Notes: generated by a model from the letters alone, not told the origin. A stretch of 64,000 bases of DNA from Closterium sp. NIES-65 (GCA_948144175.1 CANXME010001990.1:558001-622000); one strand, 5' to 3'. Shown: positions 1 to 11,849, counted from the stretch's first letter. Program-made: numbers and translations.

Positions 1-76
1 GTTGCACGAGGCTTCAGTCAGCGAGAGGGAGTTGACTTCTTCCAGACCTTCTCCCCGACCCCGAAGATGACCACTC
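1..76 (+). mobile_element. Ty1/copia reverse transcriptase fragment (chimeric edge)
   Basis: The first 76 bases encode a short piece of copia reverse transcriptase ([14 protein letters not shown] then [11 protein letters not shown]). It is the counterpart of 1951-2026 in the element just downstream and of 50620-50700 in the better preserved copy. At base 76/77 the sequence jumps backwards in the element to the integrase C-terminal region ([18 protein letters not shown]). RT therefore precedes integrase, which is the wrong order for one element. I infer a recombination or deletion junction between two related copies; the rest of the first copy lies outside the window. Confidence 0.8.
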
Positions 77-3000
77 TTGCTGTGGACAGGGAAGGTCGGT
101 GATGCGTCTGCGTTCCGTGTCTGGGGATCTCGGGCGTTTGTCCGCGACTTGTCTGCGGACAAGCTGTCCCCTCGTGCTGCTCCCTGTGTCTTCCTTGGCT
201 TCCCCCCTGACGCTCCAGGGTGGCAGTTCTACCACCCCTCCTCTCGTCGTGTTCTGTCCTCCCAGGACGTCACGTTCGACGAGTCAGTCCCCTTCTACCG
301 CCTTTTCCCCTACCGCACTCCTTCCCTCCCCCCACCACCCGACTTCCTTGTGCCAGGTCCCCCCCCGGCAGACCCCCTTCCCCCTCAGGGTCCTGCCCCT
401 TCAGGTGTGTCCCAGGTCGACGCAGTCGAGCCGGTCGAGGTTGATAGTTACTCTGGTACTGCTGCGGGTGCTGAGCCTGGGGGTGCTGACTCTGGGGGTG
501 CTGTGCGCGTGGGTGCTGAGCCTGGGGGTGCTGAGTCTGGGGGACCTGCGACTGGGGGTGCTGAGCCTGGGGGTGCCGTGCGTGGGGGTGCTGCCACCTG
601 GGGTGCTGAGCCTGGGGTTGCTGAGTCTGGGGGTGCTGAGCCAGAGGGTGTTGAGACTGGAGGTGCTTCGTCTGGAGCGGCTGAGCCTGGGGGTGCGGAG
701 CCTGCGGTCGCTGGACCTCCCCTTGTGGCGTCCGGCACTGCTGAGCCTGGAGGTTCTCCGGGTGCTCCGTCTTGGCAGGAGCCCCTCTCTCCACAGGAGC
801 TGCGCGAGTGGTTTGCTCGCCGCTGGAGGCGTACTGCTGGAGCTGGAGCTTCTTCGGCCGCTGAGGGTGCTGGTGCTGCCGGTCCCGGAGCTGCTGGGCC
901 TGCGGGTCCTTCTGGAGCTAGAGCTGCTGAGGGTGTTGGTGCTGAGACTGCTGCTGTTTGTCTTGGCGGTGGTCCTGCTGCTGGTGCGGCTGGAGGTCCT
1001 GCCGCTAGAGGTGCTGTTGGCGCTGGTGCTGCCGCTGAGGGTGCTGGTGGTGTCCCTGCTATGTCTAGAGTCCCACGCGGCCTCGGCCGTACTTCGTTCC
1101 GCTCCTGCAGCAGGTTCTTGGTCTTCCTCCTTCTGTAGAGTGTCCACGGCCTGTCAAGTCGCAGTCATTGTTAGAGCCAGCCTCCTCACTGCCTGCTCCC
1201 TCTCCTTACACTGGTCCTACTGGAGGTCTTGCTGAGCGTCGTGAGCCTGCGTCTCGTCCCGAGTCGCCTGTTCTTGTTGCTCGCTCTAGTGGTCGCCGTT
1301 CGCGTCCGCGTCCTCCTCCTGTCCCTGGCACGCACCGGATGTCTTTTCGTCCGTCTACTGCTCCTTTGCGTGCCCCTTTGCCTTCTCCTCCTGAGTCCTC
1401 TCTTCCTGCGCTTGCCGACCCGGAGTCGGACTCCCTTCGTGCTGCCAGTCCTACTGTCACGCGTCTCCTTGCTACTCTCGTCAGTGACCCCTCTTTTGAG
1501 TCCACTGCTGCGTCTGCTCTTGTTGCTGAGCTCGTCGACTTTGCTGCTCGCTGTCGTCTAGACTACGCTGCTAGTCTTGTTGCTGGGTCTGCGTCTGTCT
1601 GTCCTCCGTCCGTCAGGGGTGAGTGTGCTCTTGGCACGGACGTCCTTGAGGACAGGCAGGAGGAGTTCCAGTGTCTGGCTGCTGCTTCACCTCATCTCGC
1701 GTCTGTACTGCTTGCCCCTGAGGGAGACCCGGATGCACTAGACATCCCGACTCCGCGTTCTTACGCGGAGGCCGTAGAGGGTCCCTACTCCTCTCAGTGG
1801 CAGGCAGCTATAGATGGAGAGATGGCTTCTTGGAAGTCCACAGGCACCTACGTTGACGCGGTTCCCCCTCCTGGGGCGAACATCGTCAGTGGCATGTGGA
1901 TCTTCAGGGTGAAGCGACCACCTTGCTCTCCACCTGTCTTCAAGGCGCGGTACGTCGCTCGTGGCTTCAGTCAGCGGCAGGGAGTTGACTACTTTCAGAC
2001 CTTCTCTCCCACCCCGAAGATGACCACTCTTCGGGTGCTGCTGCACATAGCCGCTCAGCGCGACTACGAGCTTCACTCTCTTGACTTCAGCACTGCTTTC
2101 TTGCAGGGCAGCCTGCACGAGGAGATCTGGCTGCGCCGTCCACCTGGCTTCACTGGGACTTTCCCTCCTGGCACCCAGTGGAGCCTCCGACGGCCAGTCT
2201 ACAGTCTCCGCCAGGCACCGCGTGAGTGGCACGACACACTGAGGACTATGCTTGCGGCTCTTGGGTTTGCTCCCTCTACTGCTGACCCGTTGTTGTTTCT
2301 GCGCACCGACACTTCTCTGCCGCCGTTCTACATCCTCGTGTACGTCGACAACTTGGTCTTTGCCACTGCTGACACTGCTGGACTCGCCTACGTGAAGTCT
2401 GAGCTATAGAAGAGACACACGTGCACAGACCTGGGTGAACTGCGCAGCTACCTTGGCTTGCAGATCACTCGGGACAGAGCACGCCGCACCATTACCTTGA
2501 CTCAGTCACACATGGTGCAGCAGGTCCTTCAGCGCTTCGGCTTCACGTACTCCTCGCCTCAGGCCACTCCTCTGGCTACTCGCCACTCGCTCTCAGCTCT
2601 GCCTTCGGATGAGTCCGTAGAGTCGAGTGGCCCGTACCCAGAGCTTGTTGGCTGCCTCATGTACCTGATGACCTGCACACGACCTGACCTTGCATACCCT
2701 CTTAGCATTCTTGCACGCTATGTTGCTCCTGGGAGACACCGACCAGAGCACATGGCTGCAGCGAAGAGGGTGTTGCGCTACTTGTGCAGTACGTCGGGCA
2801 TGGGGCTAGTGCTTGGAGGGCGGAGTCGAGTGGTCCTCACTGGGCACGCGGACGCTTCTTGGGCTGACGACCAGGCTACGCAGCGGTCGTCGCAGGGGTA
2901 CACCTTCAGTCTTGGTTCTTGCTCTGTCTCTTGGCGGGCTACTCGCTCGTCTTCTGTTCTTGGCTCCAGTTGTGAGGCTGAGATCTACGCCGGGGCCATG

Positions 3001-3324
3001 GCTGCTCAGGAGCTTTGCTGGCTCACCTACCTGCTGACTGACCTTGGAGAGCCGCCTCGTTCTCCTCCAGTGCTGTACGTAGACAACAAGGCCATGCTGG
3101 CCTTGTGTCGAGAGCAGCGCTTGGAGCACAGAACGAAGCACATTGCTCTCCGCTACTTCCTTGCTCGTGAGCTGCAGCAACGTGGTCAGTTGCGACTTGC
3201 GTACGTGGCCTCTGAGGCCAACACTGCTGATGTTTTCACCAAGGCACTTCCGCCTTTTGATCATCAGCGCTTCTGCACTCAGCAGGGACTTGTACCTGTG
3301 TTACCTCACTTGCTCACCTCTTGA
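77..3324 (+). pseudogene. Copia Pol remnant (integrase C-terminus, RT, RNase H), element A
   Basis: This is the 3' two thirds of a copia polyprotein. 77-about 1075 encodes the integrase C-terminal segment and a GAEPGG-type repeat linker, 1168-2409 the reverse transcriptase and 2410-3324 RNase H, ending in a normal stop. Three lesions are visible against the copy at 46023-51995. There is a frameshift near 1075-1140. A Leu codon became TAG at 2407-2409. The RT metal-binding motif YVDD reads YVDN at 2341-2352, which by family knowledge abolishes polymerase activity. RNase H motifs ([27 protein letters not shown]) are conserved. The copy is dead but closely related to elements B, D and E. Confidence 0.9.
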
Positions 3325-3532
3325 CCTTGCTTGTACTCTTGCAAATATATATACCTGCTCTTGCTTGTTTAGCCTTATATATATATGTCTCCTCTTGCAT
3401 GTGAACTGGCCTTGTGGCCTTGACCTTGTGCTCGGACTGTGTGGTGACTTTGTGATCCACCCTGAGCTTTATTTTGCTTTGCTTGACTGGTCTTGTGACC
3501 CCTTGTTCTCCCCCACTTTGCCTATGGGGGTG
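3325..3532 (+). other. Copia 3' untranslated region and polypurine tract, element A
   Basis: This is the non-coding stretch between the RNase H stop and the LTR. It contains two TA-repeat boxes (about 3345 and 3378) that recur at the same place in element B (52013-52055). It ends in a purine run (ATGGGGGTG) directly before the LTR, which serves as the plus-strand primer (PPT) in this family. The same PPT precedes the LTRs of B, E and the insert at 5636. Confidence 0.75.
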
Positions 3533-3664
3533 TGTCAGAACTTTATAGCTTATGCTGTTGTGTAGGCTATAGTGGGGTATCCCATAGGGGGTACAACCCA
3601 ATTAGGGTTGGTACTTGTACTCACTCATTTCATAGTTCATTCATTCGTGTTCTTTCGTTTCACA
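3533..3664 (+). repeat. 3' LTR of copia element A (132 bp)
   Basis: It begins TGTCAGAA and ends GTTTCACA, so it has the TG...CA termini. The core GTAGGCTATAGTGGGGTA and the following GGGTACA and CTAGGGTT-like blocks are shared with the LTRs at 44804 and 52205. It abuts gypsy-derived sequence at 3665, suggesting A inserted into the gypsy element. The other end is outside the window, so a target duplication cannot be checked. Confidence 0.85.
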
Positions 3665-5630
3665 GAAACTAAAGACAAAAAGTCGAAAAACGGATCTCGC
3701 CAGTGATTGCGGATCGTGCTGGTGAGGAAAGCAGATCCGAAAGCGTCAGCGCAATCTGGACCGAATCAAAATTGAAGGACAGCATTGGGCGTGAGATTTG
3801 GAGAATCAAGGGCGAAATCCCAAGCCCCTTGACCGAAATTTGTCTGAGGGATTCGCCGAGGAAAAGAAAACCTCCGCGAAAACAGACTCGACCAAGACGG
3901 GAACTCTCCAATTCGACCCCGGAAAAAAACAGAATTCGTTAAAGTTATCCTTCAAAGATGCTTTAATGAAGACTTGTGATTTTCGCGGGTCCGGAGCCAT
4001 AAAAAAATTCCGGGAAGAACTCCAGAGGAAGCAAACAATTAAAGAAGTGGTACCGGTGCCTACGGAGCTGGGGGAAAAATTAAGGAGTGTGGAAAGGAGT
4101 AGACCTTTTCTCGGCGTCAACGTCCTCTCCCGGAACCAGCCCAAGACGACTCTCCACTCCCCAGGGAAGAAGTCTATGGAGCTGAAGCAGCTGAAGAGGC
4201 AGCTGGGAGTTCAAAAGAAGCTGCGGAAACACCGAAAACCCCTCCAGGATGCATCCAGTGGATCGCAGGCGTCGACCGGATCCACCCCCTCAGGGTCAAC
4301 CTGTACGGTTACTACCTCTACTCCTGGCGTTGGAGAGGAGCTTTTCTCCACGCAGCCCAGGCCAGCTGGTTGTCCAGGAGCAAACAGTGGAACCACGGTG
4401 TGTACTGAATATTGGGATGTACCCTATGATCCTATTAATGAGACTATTTTTGGGTACTCCGAGCAACGCTCACCACTCCTGCTCGAGGTGATCTACAACG
4501 GACAGCGCCTCCAAGCACTCGTGGACAGCAGGGCGTCGCACAGCGTCTATGACAAAAAGGCAATCGATCGACTCGGAGGTGACATCAAGCCCTCAAGCTT
4601 CTCTGCAACGATGGTGGATGGCAGTAAGCTACCTATCTACGGGGAAACACGGTTAGTACTCCAGATTGGACCCCTTCGATGGAAGCCTGCTCTCCCCGTC
4701 ACAAATATCAAAGGACTCGACGTAATCTTCGGGAGAGACTTTCTTAAAAAGTTCAACCCCGAGATCAACTGGGTTAACCGGACGGCCAACATCAACAACA
4801 ACGGGAGGAAAATCAGCCTTCCCAAATGGGACGACACGGGAAATATTCCAGTCGAGACACTTGCACGCTTTGAAAAGGACGTCAAACGGACCACGGCGGG
4901 ATTCATGGCGATAGTCAACGAAGCAGACAACGGAGAGAAGCAGACCCAAGAACTTCCTCCAGCAGTCAAGAAAATTCTTGAAGAGTTCCAGGACGTTCTC
5001 CCTGACGATTTACCTGATCAACTACCGCCATACCGAACACATCAACACGAGATCGTAGAAGAGCCGGGGTCCAAGCCAACGTTCCGAGCACCATACCGGC
5101 TGAGCCCGACAAAGCTTGCCGATATGAAAAAACAAATAGAGTATCTTCTGGAGAAAGGGCTGATTCGACCTTCGACTTCGCATAACGAAGCTCCAGTTCT
5201 CTTCACTTCGAAGCCAGACAGAAGTCTGCGAATGTGCATCGACTACCGAGCCTTGAACAAGCAGGCTGTAAAAAATAAATACCCGATACCACAGATCGAC
5301 GACTTACTCGAGCAACTTCGCGGTGCTACGGTATTCTCCAAGCTCGACCTCAGATCGGGATACTGGCAAATTCGTATGGCGGACAACTCTATCCACAAAA
5401 CCGCCTTTCGAACTCAGTATGGGTCATACGAGTATCTCGTGATGCCATTCGGACTCACTAACGCACCAGCCACATTTCAGGCGGAAATGAACCACATCCT
5501 TCGGCCCCTTCTGGACGAGTGCGTGGTGGTATATTTGGACGATATCCTGATCTACTCGAAAGACACGAAGAAGCACGTTGAGCATCTACGACGGGTGTTT
5601 GAAATTCTTCGACGAGAACACCTCTACGTG

Positions 5631-5635
5631 AAACT
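5631..5635. repeat. Target-site duplication AAACT (left)
   Basis: AAACT immediately precedes the LTR at 5636 and is repeated immediately after the second LTR at 7143-7147. Removing the insert plus one copy restores the gypsy reading frame, so this is a genuine 5-bp integrase duplication. Confidence 0.95.
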
Positions 5636-5815
5636 TGTGAAAGTAATAGGTATAGTGAGGAGCCATAGCTAGGGTTTACCTAGCTAGGCAAGAGAGCATT
5701 AGGCAAAAGAGAAGGGATCACTAGCAGCAATGAGGATACAAATAGCAAACCCTAGAAGGGTTGTACTCGCTATAGAGCACCCCACTACAGGCTAGAGAAC
5801 AATAACATTCTGACA
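5636..5815 (-). repeat. LTR (180 bp) of the non-autonomous copia, left
   Basis: It starts TGTGAAAG and ends CTGACA, i.e. TG...CA on both strands. It is nearly identical to 6963-7142. Confidence 0.93.
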
Positions 5816-6962
5816 CACCCCCATAGCCAAAGTGGGGTGTAATCAGTAGAGCAAGCAAAGCAGAATAAGCTCAGGGTGGATCACAATGTCACCACACATT
5901 GTGAGCACAAGTTCAAGAAGAAATAGTTTAAAGTTCACAATCATGAGCAAAGCTAGAGGCTATCGCATAGGGCAAGTGAGCGAGACTATAAGAGGAGAGG
6001 AGATAGGAGGCGACGACTGAAGCTGCAGACACACGGGCAACAGGAGGCACACTGGCACAGTGGCTACCGGAACAGCGCTCCGGACTACTGGAGTAACTGG
6101 CCCCGCGGCTAAAAGTAGCGGCAGACGAGCAACGGACCCACGGGCGACTGGCAGAGGTGGCTATGACTGGGCTACCGGAGCAACTCCCCGGACTACAGGT
6201 GCTGCTGGCGACACGACGGCAACCTCCGATCAACCTCCCCAAACAGTCCCACCCCCCTTGACACACATCCGCTGCTTCACCCCTAGCTCCACTCCCCCTT
6301 CACCCCCCTTTAGTACCACTCCGACGGCTCCAACAGATCCACCCCCCCTCAGCGGTAGCTGCAGCACTGGGAGACGGAGGAGGAGGAGGAGCAGAGAACG
6401 GCACACAGAAGTTGCACCCCCATACCCCTCACCCCTAAACCCTAATCCAGAGGAAAGGGCAGAAGAAGGGGTGGGGCCCAAGCAGAGGCACGGGGATCAG
6501 CGGGTAGGGCAGGGGCAGTGAAGAAAGGGCCACCAACGGGCCTGGCACAGCCGCCCCAACCGCGCGCAGGCGGCCCGAGCCGCGCGCGGGCCTGGCGCAG
6601 CCCGTACGGGCCGCGCGCGGGCCTGGCGCAGCCCGTACAGGCCGCGGGCGGGCCTGGCGCAGCCTGTACGTGTCGCGCGCAGGCTGTACGGGCCGCGCGC
6701 AGGCCACGACGGGCGACGGGGGGCGACGCGGAGGTCCCCGTCGCCCGTCGCAGCGCCTCCCGGGAGCGACGCGCGGCGTGACGGGGCAGAAACCCGCCGC
6801 GCGCCTCGGGGCGCACGACGGGAAGAAAACCCGCGGCGATTTTCTGCCCGCCGTGCGCCCCTAGATGCGCGGCGGGATGAAAAGTCCGTTTAAGGCAGTA
6901 GCAGTAGCAACGGAAGCTATGAGGTGGGGCCCACAGGCCAGGAGCATATCGCTCTGATAACA

Positions 6963-7142
6963 TGTGAAAGTAATAGGTATAGTGAGGAGCCATAGCTAGG
7001 GTTTACCTAGCTAGGCAAGAGAGAATTAGGCAAAAGAGAAGGGATCACTAGCAGCAATGAGGATACAAATAGCAAACCCTAGAAGGGTTGTACTCGCTAT
7101 AGAGTACCCCACTACAGGCTAGAGAACAATAACATTCTGACA
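6963..7142 (-). repeat. LTR (180 bp) of the non-autonomous copia, right
   Basis: This is the partner of 5636-5815. The primer-binding site lies just inside (6951-6962), which makes this the 5' LTR on the minus strand. It is followed at 7143-7147 by the AAACT duplication. Confidence 0.93.
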
Positions 7143-8953
7143 AAACTATCCAAGAGCGAGTTTGCGTTGAAAAAAGTCCAGTTCCTTGGACATATGGTGA
7201 GCGCTCAAGGAGTTCACGTGGATCCTAAGAAGATCGAAGCAGTGCAAACGTCGAAGACCCCTGAGAACGTGAAGGAGTTACAACAGTTCCTTGGATTCGC
7301 GAACTACTACAACCGGTTCGTACCGAACCACGCCAAGATTGCCGCACCATTAACGAACCTGTTGAAGAAGAATACACCATATCAATGGGAGGAGAAGCAC
7401 CAGGAAGCCATGGAACAACTTAAAACCGCACACACGTCCGCACCTGTCCTTATTCTACCAGACCCTGAACTTGACTATGTCATCGAGGCCGATGCTAGCG
7501 ATCAAGCAGTGGGCGCAGTACTCATGCAGGATCAAGGGAAGGGACTGCAACCTATTGCATACCTCGGTAAAAAACTTCACGGGGCAGAACTCAATTACCC
7601 CATCCATGACAAAGAGGCCCTCGCCATCGTCAACGCATTTAAGGCATGGAGGTGTTATCTCGAAGGAAGAAAAACGACCGCCTACACCGACCACTGCAGC
7701 CTCAATTATCTGAAGATCCAACCAACACTCTCCAGGCGGCAGGTCTGGTGGATTGACTTTCTCGAAACCCACTTCCATTACGACATCGTGTATAAGCCGG
7801 GGCACAAGAACAAGGCAGACGCACTGAATCGCCCTGCACACGTTGCCGCCCTACAAGTCGATGGCATGAACCCACTTTTGAAGGGACTCTTCACGCATGG
7901 ATACACCATCGACCCCGAAGTCTCTGTAGCAGAAAAGCGCCATCTTCTACATTGGGATCAAGACATCACATACCGCAAGGGATCCACAAAAATATGGATA
8001 CCTAATTACCCTCCTTTACGCCAGTTATTGCTCGAAGAATATCATGATGTTCTCTATGCGGGCCACTTCGGTAGTAACAAGACGCTTGCCGGTATTGCGA
8101 AGCATTATTGTTGGCCCCACATGGCGGATGACGTACAAAAATTCGTTACCTCGTGCGACACATGCCAACGGATGAAGAGCAGCAAACAAAAGAAAGCAGG
8201 GTTACTACAGCCTCTTCCAGTCCCTGAACAGCCTTGGCAAGTGGTTAGCCTCGACTTCATCACCGGGTTACCACCTACCAAAGATGGTTACGACGCTAGT
8301 CGTCATCAACAAAATCTCCAAAACGGCTCGCATCGAGGAGACAGCGCAATTATTCTTCCGCTACGTCATCTCGCAACATGGCATTCCAACCACGCTGATC
8401 TCCGACAGAGACCCGAAATTCACGAGTAAATTCTGGAAGGAGCTCATCTCGCTCATGGGGACCAAACTCGCCATGTCATCAGCCTATCATCCCCAAACGG
8501 ATGGTCAGACTGAGCGCCTTAACCAGATTGTCGAACAGCTTCTGCGAGCAGCGTGTAAGGACGATATCTGTAAATGGGATGCACTCCTGCCGGTTCTCGA
8601 GTTTGCGTATAACAACGCCACGCACGCCGCAACAGGGCAAACCCCTTTCTTCCTCTGTTACGGTCGCAACCTACTCACGCCTCAGAAACCAACAGTACCC
8701 GCCACGATGCAACCCGCACATGACTTCATTACCACTATGCACCAATTGTGGGAGCGCATGCATAACGTCTTTTGACTATCCAGCAGCAACAAAAGAAGCT
8801 CGCTGATCGGAGTCGCAATGATCATTCCAACAAGATTGGCGATCAAGTGCTTCTGGATACACGCGATCTCGGCATTAGCCATCTTCCGTCTAAGCTCCGA
8901 CCTCGCTTCTCCGGACCTTTTCTCGTCGAGGCGCAGGTCACTCCAGTAACCTT

Positions 8954-10318
8954 CAGCAGGAAGTAGCGCTCTCCGGCCTGTCCACGGACGCGGGCTGGGC
9001 CCCACACGTCCATGTGAAGGGTCTGCAGAGGAGCCTCCGTCGGGGGGAACTTAGAGGAGTGAGGAGTGGCACGCTGCCGCCCCTCGACACAGGGAAGGCA
9101 AGGAGGGGCAGGGGACGGTGGCAGGGGAGGCAGTGACCTGGGGAGACCAGAGACAAGGAAACGAGAGTGCATGCCACGAAGGCGCTGCATCGAAGGGTGC
9201 CCAAGGCGGTGGTGCCAGAGGACCGTCCGGTGCGACAGCATGCGATACGAGCAGGGGGCGGACAACTAATCTGACGCAGACGTAGACGCCGCTACCTGAG
9301 GGGACTCAGAGGTCAGTGTGTACAAGTCCGACCCCGGCTGCCGAGTGAAGGTAGCCAGGTGACGACCCGTCTGGGCACACGTGCAATGTGTCACACACTC
9401 GTAGGCAGGGGTGAACTGGTGAACACCCGCGTCCTGGAGCGCAGAACCCGCCACCAAGTTCGTAGAGAACGAGGGGAGGTAAAGGCCTAACAGTGTGCCG
9501 GACGAGACAGCAGGACAAGGGAGGGTAGTGGTGGAGGTCGCAAGGACCGGACCCCTTGAGGGGTCAGCCAGGGAGACAGCAACCAGCCTAGGGAGCTGCT
9601 TGAGGGCAGTGCGATCGTGAAAGAAATAGCGAGAAGCACCTGAGTCCAGTGTGAAGGTGTGCAGTGCCTCAGTAGACGTAGTACCTGAAGGCGCAGACTC
9701 ACAAGCACCTGAAGCAGCAGACACACCTGCACCTAGAGCAACAGCCTCACCAGGACCAGGGGCAGCAGACGCACTAGCACCTAGAGCGGCAGCCTCACCG
9801 GCACCTGGAGCAGCAAACTGGATACCGGGGTCAGGCGGCATACACAGGTGACAGACTCCCTTGGCACTAGTAGACAATGCATACATTGCAGTAAGAATAG
9901 CATCATAGTCAAGAGCAAAGATATCTACCCTCTGCCTAAGCAGCTCCACCCAGTCGGAGAGCTCAGCGTCGTCGCCAAACTCTGTACGCCAAGCGTCGCT
10001 CAAACGGGCAAAGCAGCGGGACTCTGTGTGACCACGCGTCCCGCAAGGCTGATCAGTCCGGACACCCGTGCTAATAACGTACGAGCAGCGAGCAGTACTA
10101 TGCGACCCTCTACTCTGAGCGTACCACTCAAGAAGCTGCTGGGGCGAAAGAGTCTCTCGCGGACGACGCTGCTGCTGCATAGGGCCACTACAAAAAGCTC
10201 CTGAACTACCCACTCCAGGACGACTCCCACTATTGCCACCCCGACAACCCCAACTGGCGTACCAATCACGAAGCTGCTGGGGCATGAGGGACACACGCGG
10301 ACAGCCCTGGAGCTGCAT
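8954..10318 (-). pseudogene. Copia Gag C-terminus, protease and integrase N-terminus (element D)
   Basis: 10318-9266 is open and encodes the gag C-terminal zinc-binding segment (CGTRGHTESRCFARL), then a protease with an intact active site ([12 protein letters not shown]). 9265-8954 carries the integrase HHCC finger ([10 protein letters not shown]...CLPCVEGRQ) and the first catalytic Asp region ([10 protein letters not shown]). A stop separates the two segments near 9266, and the reading ends at the junction with gypsy sequence. The N-terminal part of gag is not clearly recognisable here, unlike in elements B and E. Confidence 0.85.
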
Positions 10319-10329
10319 CTGACCACGCT

Positions 10330-11622
10330 AGGAGCAGTAGTAGAAGAAGGAGCAGCAGGAGCAGCAGTAGCAGTAGCAGCAGGGGCGGGGCAGTGCTTAC
10401 CAGTGGTGGGAAGGGCAGGCGCACGACGGAAGCGACTGCGGGGCCGCTACAGCAGCAGGGCGGGGCCGCGACTATGGCAGGAAGCTCCGCGGCAGCTGGT
10501 TCAGGGCAAGGACAGGGCCGCGACGGTCGCTGGTGTAGGGGCGGCTGCTCCAGGGGCCACGGGCAGCTCCTGCAGTGGTGGCTGCTCAAGTGGCCAGGGG
10601 CGGCTGCTGCAGGGGCGGCCGCTCCAGGGACCAGGGTCGGCTGCAGGTGCGGCTGCTCCAGGGGCCAGGGGCGGGTGCTGCAGTGGCGGCTGCTCTAGGG
10701 GCCAGGGGTGGCTGCTGTAGGGTCGGCTGCTCCAGGGGCGGCTGCTCCAGGGGCGGCAGCTGCAGGGGCGGCTGCTGCAGGGGCGGCTGCTCCAGGGGCG
10801 GCTGCTCCAGGGGCCTGGCGCGGGGTATGGCAGGGCGATGCAGTGGGCAGGGGCGACGCGGCGAGTAGAGGGACGCGGCAGGCAGGGGCGACGCCGCAAG
10901 CAGGGGCGACGCGACGAGCAGGGCGACGCGGCGGGCAGGGGCGACGCCGCGTCAGCAGCTGGGCGCGGCCGCGTCAGTAGCAGGGCACGGCCGCGTCAGC
11001 AACATGGCGCGGCCGAGTCAGCTGCAGGGCTGACGGGGCCGCGTCACGGCAGGGCGGGGCCATGACTGCGGCCTGACGGGGCCGCGACTGCAGCCTGACG
11101 GGGCCGCGACTGCGGTCTGACGGGGCCGCGACTGCGACCTGACGGGGTCGCGTGCTGGTCTGACGGGCCTGCAGAGGCTGCAAGCGGGTGGCGAGGGCCT
11201 GCAGGGGCGGCACGCGGTCGAGCAAAAGCTGCGCGCGGGCGGCGTGGTCCTGCAGGGGCAGCGCGCCGACCTGACGGGCCTGCAAGGGCGGCTCTCGGGC
11301 CTGACGGACCTGCAGAGGCGGCTCAGGGGCCTGACGGGCCTGCAGAGGCGGCTCAGGGGTCTGACGGACCTGCAGGGGCGGCTCGAGGGCCCTACTAGCT
11401 TGCAAGGTCGGCGCACTGGCCTAGGGCAGGAGGTGGCAGCGCGAGGGGTGCAGGACGGCGCGCAGGCAGAACGAAAGGCGGGGCGCGCGAGGGCGCACTA
11501 GCAGAAAAAAGGGGGCGCACGAGGGCGCACGAGCAGAGAAAGGCGCACGAGGGCGCTTCTAGCGGAATAGTGGGCCCGTAGTAGTAGGCGGTCCTAGGTG
11601 GCAATCTAGGCTCGTGATACTA
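10330..11622 (-). other. GC-rich leader of copia D with tandem short repeats and PBS
   Basis: About 1.3 kb of low-complexity GC-rich sequence made of short direct repeats (for example GGGGCGGCTGCTCCA-type units at 10560-10820). It lies between gag and the LTR, matching the leaders of B (44946-46022) and E (57123-57975). A primer-binding-like site (TAGTATCACGAGC on the minus strand) abuts the LTR at about 11610-11622. Long ORFs on both strands here are consequences of composition and I do not call them genes. Confidence 0.7.
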
Positions 11623-11752
11623 TGTCAGAATGAACAAAAGTGATTGCACTAGGAAAAAGTTGGGTACAAGTAGGAAACCCTAAACTTACTGTACCCCATA
11701 GTGACTACCCCACTACAGCCTAAACAGAGTGTAGTAGACATAGCATTTGACA
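11623..11752 (-). repeat. 5' LTR of copia element D (130 bp)
   Basis: It is bounded by TGTCAGAA and TTTGACA. It contains the family core (GGGTACA, CTGTACCCCATA, CTACCCCACTACAGCCTA). It is followed at 11753 by unrelated AT-richer sequence. Confidence 0.85.
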
Positions 11753-11849
11753 CGTTCGTTCAAAATGATGTTGCGTCGTCAATACTTGATGAAATCGTGC
11801 GATTTAAATTGCCTATTGCAGACGACTCGAAGACGCTATAGATCCAGGT

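Larger units (their letters stand above)
5636..7142 (-). mobile_element. Non-autonomous copia derivative (1507 bp, TRIM/LARD-like)
   Basis: Two 180-bp LTRs flank about 1.15 kb with no recognisable gag or pol. On the minus strand the order is LTR, primer-binding site (TGTTATCAGAGC at 6951-6962, a near match to the initiator-Met tRNA complement), a very GC-rich leader, a copia-type 3' untranslated stretch matching those of A, B and E (about 5850-5910), PPT and LTR. I infer an internal deletion derivative of the local copia family, mobilised in trans. The LTRs differ at only about two positions (c/a near 5699/7025 and c/t near 5779/7105), so the insertion is fairly young. ORFs in the GC-rich part have no family features. 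Confidence 0.88.
3665..8953 (+). mobile_element. Truncated Ty3/gypsy retrotransposon C (pol relic), split by insert
   Basis: This is an AT-richer block than its copia neighbours, coding for a gypsy Pol. The order protease, RT, RNase H, integrase is diagnostic of Ty3/gypsy. No LTR is visible at either end: the 5' side meets the copia LTR ending at 3664, and the 3' side is cut within the integrase C-terminal region (PFLVEAQVTPVTF) at about 8953, where reverse-oriented copia D begins. It is interrupted at 5636-7142 by a younger element. Confidence 0.9.
3798..8966 (+). pseudogene. Gypsy Pol: protease, RT, RNase H, integrase (disrupted)
   Basis: Segment 1 (3798-5635) holds a basic N-terminal part, an aspartic-protease domain and RT. 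The protease active site is altered (VDSRAS instead of the usual DSG/DTG). The RT is well preserved ([46 protein letters not shown] at about 5529-5552). After the insert, segment 2 (7148-8283) resumes exactly (LSKSEFALKKVQFLGH), with RNase H (DYVIEADASDQAVGAVL) and the integrase HHCC finger (CDTCQRM). A one-base frameshift near 8284 leads to segment 3 with the rest of the integrase core. The three acidic residues are present (SLDFI, ISDRDPKF, QTERLNQ). A second frameshift with stop lies near 8775. The element is immobile; length and order are otherwise normal for the family. Confidence 0.92.
8954..11752 (-). mobile_element. 5' half of a copia element (D), reversed and truncated
   Basis: On the minus strand it runs from the LTR (11752-11623) through a GC-rich leader (11622-about 10330), gag, protease and the start of integrase. 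It stops abruptly at about 8954 in the integrase core (ERYFLL). RT, RNase H and the second LTR are missing. The break joins directly to the truncated end of gypsy C, so a single deletion or rearrangement probably removed the end of both elements. Confidence 0.85.

Noticed and set aside
6435..6993. Possible gag-like ORFs inside the non-autonomous copia
   Set aside because: Arg/Ala/Pro-rich translations of GC-rich leader sequence, with no gag motif and no zinc knuckle.
10266..11604. Several 100-140-codon ORFs on both strands
   Set aside because: Short-repeat leader of copia D; all frames are repetitive and none is shared with the leaders of B or E.
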